A stretch of DNA of 64,000 bases from Rothia nasimurium (GTDB lineage Bacteria > Actinomycetota > Actinomycetes > Actinomycetales > Micrococcaceae): NCBI RefSeq assembly GCF_928392795.1, contig NZ_CAKMTJ010000002.1, forward strand, positions 1 through 64,000, given 5' to 3'. This document shows positions 53,882 to 60,591 of the stretch, piece after piece (positions within the stretch are counted from its first letter, which is position 1; each line of letters opens with the position of its first letter). The translations under genes and the position numbers were made by a program. The notes under the pieces were generated by a model. That model had not been told where the DNA came from, did no database searches, and worked only from the letters and a program-made list of their open reading frames with translations.

Positions 53882-55228
53882 TCAATATTTCAGTCTGTCT
53901 TTGTTCTTGATAAGTGTTTCATCTGCAACACCTAACTTCTTCGCTAGCCAGCACCGTATCACTGCCAAACCCTGCTTAGCGCGTTCATGCGCCTCTAATC
54001 CATCAGGTAAGGGGTTATCTGCATGCTTGCAGCCTTTGTAAACCTCATTGAAATTAATTGCCCAAGTCTCGGCGTCCGGTTCATCTGAAATGCCTAAGTC
54101 AGACCACGGTAGTTTTTCTGCAACCCTTTTAAAATATCTGGACGCATTTGGCTTGTTGCAGCCAATAAAATCACATCTATGCCTTTTTCCTGCTTTTTCA
54201 CACTCAGGTGCATATCCGTCGTTCTCATCGTAGAGCCAAATTGCATACCCTAAGGCTTCTAGTGCAACACCTATCTGAATGAGGCGGCTTTCTGCCGCCA
54301 GATGTGGCTGAAAAATCGTCTCAACCGCAATCCAGGTAGGGCGCGACCACTTCTCATAATCATCAACCCACTCCGCAATAAGATCTCTATCAGCATCCTC
54401 CAACAAAAAGAGTGGACCGGTTTTTGAGAAGTCTTTCTTAGGATCAAAATGTCGCTGGCGACCAAACACCGAGGCGAAAGCATCAACCCAGAGCTTCTTA
54501 TCTGTGCTTGCCGCAAGCTCGGGCTGGTCATCCTCCCTGACCACAGACTCAAGCTCTATAGAACAAGGATAGTTATAAACCAAGCACATCAAATCCTGAA
54601 ACATTCGATGAATCCTCTGGTGCTCCTCCCAGGTCCTCAACTCAGAGGTATAGGTGCGAAGCTTTGTACTATCTCTATAAGTAAATTCGCCCTGATGCCT
54701 ACCAGAATAACCAGGTAGCTGCACCCCAGGGGAAGCAGAAGCTGAGAACTTTGAGCCTAAATCAATAGCATCAACCAATGAGGCTTTCAGAAGCGCAGAA
54801 GAAAAACCCTTACCTTCTTGAAACTCTAAGGACTGCTTAATAACCTGGACACCAGACCACTGCACAAATCCCTCTAAACGGGAACTCATACCATTGACAG
54901 ACTCATAAGCAAGCGGAGCAGAGCTCCTGACTATACGGTCGCATGAAAATGCCATAGTATTCATGCCGCTTGGCAAAACTAAAGCACCACCATTGGCCCT
55001 TCTGATGTGGGAGAGCGAAGCATTGCCTCCATTACTGCGAAATTGGGCAAAATCTGGAACTTCTTCTTTGCCGTAGTTTGAGAAATCCTCAAAAGATTCA
55101 GCAAGACCGAGCAGGAGTAGCTTGGCTTTACCGTCCTGAATAGTTAGATGTGCCGGAACTTTGTCTTCCCCAAAACCATAAACAAACCCAAAGTCGCTGA
55201 GCCCTTCAACTAACTTCTTACTGTTCAT
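53882..55228 (-). CDS. ApeA/HEPN-like defence protein
   Basis: The 448-residue protein has an N-terminal beta-rich region (about 1-230) like ApeA N-terminal domains and a helical C-terminal third with NFNEVYKGCKHADNPLPD near 395-412, which fits a HEPN-type motif, although the usual R-x4-6-H Arg is not obvious. ApeA proteins are anti-phage HEPN nucleases. The assignment is by overall resemblance and island context. It is on the opposite strand to hsdM/S and convergent with the DUF6119-like gene. Alternative: an uncharacterised helical island protein. Confidence 0.5.
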   Translation of the reverse strand: MNSKKLVEGLSDFGFVYGFGEDKVPAHLTIQDGKAKLLLLGLAESFEDFSNYGKEEVPDFAQFRSNGGNASLSHIRRANGGALVLPSGMNTMAFSCDRIVRSSAPLAYESVNGMSSRLEGFVQWSGVQVIKQSLEFQEGKGFSSALLKASLVDAIDLGSKFSASASPGVQLPGYSGRHQGEFTYRDSTKLRTYTSELRTWEEHQRIHRMFQDLMCLVYNYPCSIELESVVREDDQPELAASTDKKLWVDAFASVFGRQRHFDPKKDFSKTGPLFLLEDADRDLIAEWVDDYEKWSRPTWIAVETIFQPHLAAESRLIQIGVALEALGYAIWLYDENDGYAPECEKAGKRHRCDFIGCNKPNASRYFKRVAEKLPWSDLGISDEPDAETWAINFNEVYKGCKHADNPLPDGLEAHERAKQGLAVIRCWLAKKLGVADETLIKNKDRLKY

Positions 55229-55296
55229 CCTGTCCCTTATTCCGCATCTATACTTACCAGGAAAATTTTCGATGGAACCGATGATTCACTAAAGAA

Positions 55297-55773
55297 TCAG
55301 AAGCGGGCTCCGAGAGCACGCATCATCGTGAATGTATCAACGTAATCTACACCGAAAGCACGGCAAACATCTGGAACCAGAACGCGTTTCTTAGACTCAG
55401 GGCGCGGCAGTTCATGAGTCAAAACAGTCAAACCATGCGCTGCAGCATAGGCCACGAGAAAGTAATCAGCAATTCCCAAAAACTCATCTACCGCTGACTG
55501 CCTATAACCTTGCTGCTTTACCCAATCCGCAATCTCACCCATCGCCTGAATGGTTGCACCATCAGCAATATCCCTGAAGAAACGAGATCTGTTCTTTGCC
55601 CACTCAGTCAGAGCATCGTTGCCCTCCTTGAGCTCATCCAGCACAGGTTTAATACTTACCAGGCTCCCAGCGCCAAAATTCCAATCAAGGAACTCCCAGA
55701 AGCTCGGCACAAGGTCAAAAGCATAGTAGCGGCGGTATGCCTCAACCAAAATATTGGTATCTACCAGGAACAT
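55297..55773 (-). CDS. PIN-domain protein, DUF4411 family (probable toxin)
   Basis: The 158-residue PIN-fold protein opens FLVDTNILVEAYRRYY and has PVLDELKEGNDAL, ADYFLVAYAAAHGLTVLTHE and PDVCRAFGVDYVDTF; these acidic residues form the metal site of PIN ribonucleases. DUF4411 proteins are paired with an ImmA/IrrE partner, as here, and the ATG overlaps the partner's stop (TGATG). It probably cuts RNA under stress or infection, restrained by its partner (inferred from family). The start is chosen at that overlap. Confidence 0.85.
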   Translation of the reverse strand: MFLVDTNILVEAYRRYYAFDLVPSFWEFLDWNFGAGSLVSIKPVLDELKEGNDALTEWAKNRSRFFRDIADGATIQAMGEIADWVKQQGYRQSAVDEFLGIADYFLVAYAAAHGLTVLTHELPRPESKKRVLVPDVCRAFGVDYVDTFTMMRALGARF

Positions 55774-56918
55774 CACCAAGCACCAACCTCACGTGCGAAA
55801 CGCTCAAAAGTCTTAGTCTGCCTAACCCCCAATAAACGTTGGGCATCAGGATACGACATCCTACCGCTACGAGCCTCGCGGTACACTGCCCGTGCAAAAC
55901 GCGGCCCCACTACAAAGGGGTGCGACTTATAAAACTCGCCACCAGAAGACCCCTTCTCGGTCTTCTGCCGCAGAACCTCCAAAGCTCGAGCCTCAAACTC
56001 AGGGTAAGCCACAGACCACTGCTCAAAAGAAATCAGCTTCAAATCCCGAAGCCGATTCAGCAGAGCCAACGCACTCACCCTAAAACGCTTCGCCACAGGC
56101 AACACCGTATCCTCGCCCAAGGAACGCAGAGCAAGTCTGCTCACCTCACTGGCGGGCATGAGAAAGGCCGCTGCAAACTCATCGCACCAACGCTCAGAAC
56201 GACTTAAGCTTCCACTCTCTTCAGCATCATCAGATACACCAGACTCACCCAGAACCAAATGCCCCACTTCATGGAACATCGTGAAAACCTGAGCAGCATG
56301 AGACTCTTTGCCATTCACAAAAATAAGCGGAGCGTACTCATCAGAAAGAGAAAAGCCACTGAACTCTTGAGTATCAAAAGGCCTACGGGTAGAGCCAAAA
56401 TAGCCAGCCACACTTACAAGAACACCCTGATTCTCAAGGAAAGTAAAAACCTCCTTGCGAGACTCAACATAGCTCTGTGCCTTGCTGGCAGTAGAAAAAC
56501 TCCACAGCTCACGCAAACGCATTGCCACAGCCTCAGGTGCGTCACTCAAGCTGGCACTACCAACCCAATCCACAACGTCCAGACCCTGATCAAGCGCATA
56601 ATCACGGAACCAAACCTGCTTACGCTGCTGTGCGTAAATCTCATCGGTTAGTTCCTGAGAATAACGGCTACTGCGCCTATCACGCCTGCGAAAATCAGGC
56701 AGAGGCTTCTCAAGTGCTGGTGGCTCACTCATCATCAAGTAGCCAAAGGGAACGTGAGTGCTGTTCGCAAACTCCTGTAGCTGCTTTAAAGTCGGCTGCA
56801 GTGAGCCTTCAAGCCAACCCACCACCTTGTCGCCTAGCCGCAAATCACCAGGTTCAACACTAGCTTGTTCCAAAGCCCAAGAAATCAAAGCGGGTTTCAC
56901 CGGGACCCGAACGCTCAC
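55773..56918 (-). CDS. ImmA/IrrE-family metallopeptidase, partner of the PIN protein
   Basis: The 381-residue protein has a helical N-terminal DNA-binding-like region (WALEQASVEPGDLRLGDKVVGWLEG...PTLKQLQEFANSTHVPFGYLM, Xre-like) and a zinc peptidase domain with FHEVGHLVLG near 212 and WCDEFAAAFLMP, the ImmA/IrrE signature. It likely acts as repressor, antitoxin or activator by cleavage. The GTG start at 56918 is chosen for its GAGGGG ribosome site; a GTG at 56933 is also open. It is coupled to the PIN gene. The C-terminal 80 residues are of unknown role. Confidence 0.88.
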   Translation of the reverse strand: MSVRVPVKPALISWALEQASVEPGDLRLGDKVVGWLEGSLQPTLKQLQEFANSTHVPFGYLMMSEPPALEKPLPDFRRRDRRSSRYSQELTDEIYAQQRKQVWFRDYALDQGLDVVDWVGSASLSDAPEAVAMRLRELWSFSTASKAQSYVESRKEVFTFLENQGVLVSVAGYFGSTRRPFDTQEFSGFSLSDEYAPLIFVNGKESHAAQVFTMFHEVGHLVLGESGVSDDAEESGSLSRSERWCDEFAAAFLMPASEVSRLALRSLGEDTVLPVAKRFRVSALALLNRLRDLKLISFEQWSVAYPEFEARALEVLRQKTEKGSSGGEFYKSHPFVVGPRFARAVYREARSGRMSYPDAQRLLGVRQTKTFERFAREVGAW

Positions 56919-56933
56919 ACTGCACCCCCTCAC

Positions 56934-57401
56934 GAAGACTGCTTAAGAAAACACCCCTATGGACATGACTGAGATAGCTTGACACCAGGCCTCTTAACGG
57001 TATGAGGGGACTCTACTTCTAATTTAATCTATTGATGTAAACCAGCGCTACACAAAAGTGAAGAAAAGCATGGCACGTTCTGGGCAGCGGTTCTATAGAG
57101 ATAAGCCAACTACGGTTCCAGCGCTAGGTGAACCATAGCGCGATGAATACCTCGCACAGGGCACGACTGAGTGCTCAGAACATGCTCCTTGGCAAGTGGT
57201 TGGAAGCCCAAAAGATTGTACAGTGAGTGTGCAAAAGATTGTACAGTGACTGTACAATCTTTCGGTTTATGGCTGCTGGAAGGGCATCAAACATCAAGAG
57301 AGCAACTGATACGCCCCATTATCACTGTCACACTTCTCCCAATGATTTCCCCTTGCATAAGCTAGGAACAGATAAGACACCCCTAGCAAAGGAACAGAAC
57401 C
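56934..57401. other. 470-bp intergenic region with repeats and copied hsdR promoter
   Basis: No gene is convincing. It contains a perfect palindrome with an extra direct half-copy (57210-57262) and the upstream part of the copied hsdR leader (57303-57401). Confidence 0.7.
57210..57262. repeat. Palindrome with a direct half-copy
   Basis: AAAGATTGTACAGT (57234-57247) and ACTGTACAATCTTT (57249-57262) form a perfect 14-1-14 palindrome. AAAAGATTGTACAGTGA also occurs at 57210-57226, 23 bases before its copy. It could be an operator for a regulator of the cassette or of the ImmA gene, or an iteron-like site. Confidence 0.8.
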
Positions 57402-57445
57402 ATGGCATTCATCGACGAATCAGAATGGGAAAGCTTCGCACTCGA
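57303..57445 (+). repeat. Direct repeat of the hsdR promoter and first codons, left copy
   Basis: About 143 bases match 60450-60591 with roughly 90% identity and one 1-base gap, including the ribosome site AAAGGAACAG and the codons for MAFIDESEWESFAL. The match stops abruptly after these codons. The two copies flank a cassette of about 3.0 kb. Confidence 0.92.
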
Positions 57446-57731
57446 AAAAGAAATCACAGCCCTCGAAGAAGCCAACCCCTCAGATAAGGCACCTGCCTTC
57501 AAGTACCTGAGCCTGAGGCGCTTCAAAGACCTACTCGGCGAACACCGAACCTCAGCAACACACTATGAGCGAGCCGCAGAACTCTCCCTCGTCTACGACA
57601 GGGTAGCGGTAGCGTCCAGCTCCTACTTCAGTGCCGGCAAAGCGCTCTACCTCTCTAAGGACCCCGCGGCTCATTTTAAGGCTCTGACCCTGCTTAACCT
57701 CGCAAAAAACCTTGACCAGGCGGTCCGGTAA
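57402..57731 (+). CDS. Small ORF carrying the first codons of HsdR; frameshift likely
   Basis: The 109-residue product shares its first 14 residues with HsdR and then differs entirely. The rest is a helical region (HYERAAELSLVYDRVAVASSSYFSAGKALYLS...AAHFKALTLLNLAKNL) that looks tetratricopeptide-like. After the stop at 57729-57731, the +1 frame stays open from about 57721 to a stop at 57817-57819 and reads as a helical continuation (EERPESHQILEALIKELIESLEDHK), so the reading frame was probably one longer gene, now shifted, or read by frameshifting. It starts 21 bases before the next gene if extended. Function unknown. Confidence 0.6.
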   Translation: MAFIDESEWESFALEKEITALEEANPSDKAPAFKYLSLRRFKDLLGEHRTSATHYERAAELSLVYDRVAVASSSYFSAGKALYLSKDPAAHFKALTLLNLAKNLDQAVR

Positions 57732-57839
57732 CACCACTAAAGAAGAGCGTCCAGAAAGCCACCAAATCCTCGAGGCACTCATCAAGGAACTTATTGAGTC
57801 TCTCGAGGACCACAAGTAACCACTGAGAAAGAAATCACC

Positions 57840-58799
57840 ATGGACTTCTTGAAAGATGTTCTGAGCGGTTTGACCGTCGAAATACTATCGGCCATCGGTA
57901 CAGTGGCTATCGCAGCCATCATCGGCTACTTCGGATGGTCCAAGAAAACTGATGCCGATCAGTCAAATGTTAACGCTTCAGTAAAAGTTAGAAACGGCGA
58001 CTACATCGCAATCGATGGTAACGGCAACCAAGTACAAAAAATCCAGAAAATCCAAACAACAAACATTACTAACAAATACGGAGCGCAGAGAACTCAAGAA
58101 GCAGGAGATGGATCCGACATTGCACTTGCACTGTTTGCCGGCGTCGCAGCAGTCGGTGGACTCGTCACCGCAGTGAGGTACTTCCACTATTTTGCGAGTG
58201 CGCCACTGTGGATCGCACTCATCACCGCAGTAATTTCTATTGCTGCATGGGTTCTTCAGCAAAGCCGATACAGCTCCGCAGCGCGAAACAAGATGTTGCT
58301 TTCCAACCTCACGCTTTTCACCAGCTCACTCTTCCTCTCAAAAACAATTAACGCTATACAAGAGCCAGACAGTGCCCACTCACTAGGGCGAGTAGCCGAT
58401 GAGATTGAAAAAATCATTCCTGCCGATTCAGGGTGGCTAACAAAATTTATCAGCCGCGCTGGTGAGTTCTTCAAAGCAGACAGTGGAGAATACCGATTGG
58501 TGTTTATCCTAGCCTTAGTTGGAATAACGCTTTCTGTAACCATCTTCATCATGGCATTCCAACGGGTGCTTGGCTCTCTACTCATTCCCGCAACCAGCGC
58601 CGGATATGTTTACAAGTGGAAGGCTCTCAACGTACTCAATAACGTGTTTGTGAACAGCAAAATCTGGGGCTACTGCCTCATGATTGCTTCAGTCATTTTT
58701 CTCTGGTGGTCAGTCACAGACCCAGGAGCAGAGTTCTGGCTCGAGCAAATCCGCAAGGTAGGTGAAGCAATTAAGCATGCAGCCGAAACTGCTATCTGA
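57840..58799 (+). CDS. Multi-pass membrane protein, possible effector of the cassette
   Basis: The 319-residue protein has an N-terminal membrane helix (about 13-31), a soluble stretch with NVNASVKVRNGDYIAIDGNGNQVQKI (about 45-70), then further hydrophobic helices (about 93-113, 121-141, 222-242 and 273-291). No family was recognised. The arrangement of a short cytosolic sensor between membrane helices recalls membrane effectors in phage-defence systems, but this is only an analogy. It is preceded by AGAAAGAAATCACC and lies 20 bases after the extended end of the small ORF, so it probably shares its transcript, driven by the copied hsdR promoter. Confidence 0.75.
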   Translation: MDFLKDVLSGLTVEILSAIGTVAIAAIIGYFGWSKKTDADQSNVNASVKVRNGDYIAIDGNGNQVQKIQKIQTTNITNKYGAQRTQEAGDGSDIALALFAGVAAVGGLVTAVRYFHYFASAPLWIALITAVISIAAWVLQQSRYSSAARNKMLLSNLTLFTSSLFLSKTINAIQEPDSAHSLGRVADEIEKIIPADSGWLTKFISRAGEFFKADSGEYRLVFILALVGITLSVTIFIMAFQRVLGSLLIPATSAGYVYKWKALNVLNNVFVNSKIWGYCLMIASVIFLWWSVTDPGAEFWLEQIRKVGEAIKHAAETAI

Positions 58800-59061
58800 C
58801 TGACAGGGGAGGGGTGAGCCCAAGTATTCACCGGCTGATAAATCCCCTTATCAGCCGCTCATTCGCCGTCCTGCTAGTAAGTGCCCTAACCTAAAACTGT
58901 TATCAACACTCCATCGTAAATTGGTAACCCACCACAGTTGCTGGCTCCTCACCAGAACTGCACACCGGGGCTCACAGAAGCCAGTAGCTGTCGGTACCAA
59001 CGGTAACTAGAACGGGCGCAGGGCCAAAGGAGCCTACCGCAGACAAGTTAGGGCTGGACAA
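58800..59061. other. 260-bp gap between convergent cassette genes
   Basis: No gene, clear repeat or strong hairpin was seen. GGGCTCACC-type pieces are present but do not pair well. Confidence 0.6.
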
Positions 59062-59721
59062 TTATTCAAAATCAAAATGGTCGGGGAAAGAATCAAGATC
59101 AATAATCTGCGGGAAATACGGCAAGTCTTTCGCCAGATCGACGGCAGCTTTATAGCCAGAGATACAAGTGCCAAATTTCAGATTCTCACCAGCATCTCCA
59201 AAAAGATACAGCGTTTCTGACTCACCAAAACGAGACCGAGCAATAATTCCCTCGAACCCATCAGCATGCATTTGTGTAGCCCACTGCTGTGTCACCGAAT
59301 AATCTTCAAGCGCACCACCGATATCACCAGGGGCAACTCCTGGTCCAGGTCTGCGAAAATCGGCAACCTTGAAAGTTCCAGGAAGGTCAATGCGTGCAAT
59401 AAACACACCGTCCAGCTCAGAACTAGGCAAATAAGAAGCATTCACTGCTGTACGCCCTAAACGTTCCCGCAAAGCAGTCTCAGGAGTCTTTGCCAAATTC
59501 AAGCTACCCATGGGATTTAACAAATCAAAACGCCCGTTGCCCGGAGAAAAATATCTTGCATCGCGCTTTATGCCACTATTGCTTACCGGCATAAACGCAC
59601 GATACCAAGCACCACCATTATCGGTGCCGAAGCCTACTAGAGTAGCCGGATGCTCCCTATAACTTTGACCCGCAACTGGTGGTTTTAGTGTACTGACATT
59701 TCGTGGTTCCTGAGATCCCAT
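59062..59721 (-). CDS. RES-domain toxin (NAD-degrading family)
   Basis: The 219-residue protein has a RES domain: GAWYRAF near residue 40 (conserved Arg), YFSPGNGRFDLL near 59, ALRERLGR near 84 (conserved Glu) and DGVFIARIDLPGTFKVADFR. RES toxins act as NAD-consuming enzymes and are restrained by an Xre/MbcA-type antitoxin encoded upstream; that layout is present here, the toxin ATG lying 2 bases after the antitoxin stop. It is unusual in lacking the common tyrosine-rich Y-A-S motif. Toxic activity is inferred from family. Confidence 0.82.
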   Translation of the reverse strand: MGSQEPRNVSTLKPPVAGQSYREHPATLVGFGTDNGGAWYRAFMPVSNSGIKRDARYFSPGNGRFDLLNPMGSLNLAKTPETALRERLGRTAVNASYLPSSELDGVFIARIDLPGTFKVADFRRPGPGVAPGDIGGALEDYSVTQQWATQMHADGFEGIIARSRFGESETLYLFGDAGENLKFGTCISGYKAAVDLAKDLPYFPQIIDLDSFPDHFDFE

Positions 59722-59723
59722 AA

Positions 59724-60278
59724 CTAGCGTGCAGCCTTCCGATCAGCTGCGTCCATCTGTGCCTGCTGAAGCACCAATGCAAAAGCCTCTGCATCATTGA
59801 GCACGTCAATAGCACGTTTGCCACCAATAAAATCAAGCGACTCAGTCAACCAGAAAGCAACACCCCAGTCGCTCATCTCAGCCTCAAAAAGAACGTGCAA
59901 AAGCTTGCGAATGTTCTGATGAACCCCGCCGTCCACAAACTGAAAAACCGGGAAAGCATTACGACCAGCCTTATTCTTCAGGCGCAACAGATTATGCTTC
60001 TTGACCCGATCGTTAATCGCCTGAGGCGAGCATGGCTTACCTTCTGTACCTAGGTAATCCATTACAGCCTGTGTGGTTTTCATCTTGCCAAGACGTTCGT
60101 TAACTAATGCAGTATGGTTGCTAGCTTCAACAGTTCTTACAAGCTCAGCTTGAACCTCTTTGGCATGTTCTGCAGTGAGGGTTTGCGGTGAGTTCTCCTT
60201 AGCGGCTTCAATGAGAGCCTCCCGCATGTCACCACTGAGAACTTGATCTGCAAACTGCTCCGGGGTAAGAACAGACAT
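59724..60278 (-). CDS. Antitoxin partner of the RES protein (Xre/MbcA-like)
   Basis: The 184-residue protein is helical with KMKTTQAVMDYLGTEGKPCSPQAINDRVKKHNLLRLK (helix-turn-helix-like, about 65-102) and a C-terminal ALAWL-type region (AFWLTESLDFIGGKRAIDVLNDAEAFALVLQQA), typical of MbcA/ParS/Xre antitoxins in which the last helices block the toxin. The ATG at 60278 is chosen because GGAGAG lies 6 bases upstream, while the first ATG would abut it. It is divergent from hsdR across 270 bases that hold a perfect palindrome, a likely autoregulatory site. Confidence 0.82.
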   Translation of the reverse strand: MSVLTPEQFADQVLSGDMREALIEAAKENSPQTLTAEHAKEVQAELVRTVEASNHTALVNERLGKMKTTQAVMDYLGTEGKPCSPQAINDRVKKHNLLRLKNKAGRNAFPVFQFVDGGVHQNIRKLLHVLFEAEMSDWGVAFWLTESLDFIGGKRAIDVLNDAEAFALVLQQAQMDAADRKAAR

Positions 60279-60331
60279 TTTCATCTCTCCAAGTTATGTG
60301 TAGGTAAAACAATACTCAAACGGTGAGGGTC

Positions 60332-60389
60332 TACCCGTCTTCCGTTAGGATAAAGCTTTATAAAGCTTTATCCTAACGGAAGACGGGTA
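60332..60389. repeat. Perfect 58-bp palindrome between antitoxin and hsdR
   Basis: TACCCGTCTTCCGTTAGG-type arm 60332-60360 is the exact reverse complement of 60361-60389, without a loop. It sits 54 bases upstream of the antitoxin start and 61 bases before the copied hsdR leader. It could be an operator for the toxin-antitoxin pair, a cruciform, or a junction of the inserted cassette. Confidence 0.95.
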
Positions 60390-60449
60390 CCCAGTAAATA
60401 GGCTGATGCTTGTTTCCTAGCTTTATCTTTCGGAAACACGAGCTATTTT

Positions 60450-60591
60450 CAACTGATACGCCCCATTATCACAGTCATACTTCTCCCATCCTTTCCCCCT
60501 GCATAAGCTAGGAACAGATAAGACACCCCTAGCAAAGGAACAGTACCATGGCATTCATCGATGAATCGGAATGGGAAAGCTTCGCACTCGA
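60450..60591 (+). repeat. Direct repeat of the hsdR promoter and first codons, right copy
   Basis: This is the intact copy: it leads into the full hsdR gene. Its match to 57303-57445 ends after codon 14 (GAA versus GAC follows). Confidence 0.92.

Noticed and set aside
53682..53885. 67-codon minus-strand open frame between the DUF6119-like and ApeA-like genes
   Set aside because: There is no ribosome site, family or conserved pattern; probably chance.
57171..57365. Short open frames upstream of the cassette
   Set aside because: They run through palindromes and the copied hsdR leader; no coding evidence.
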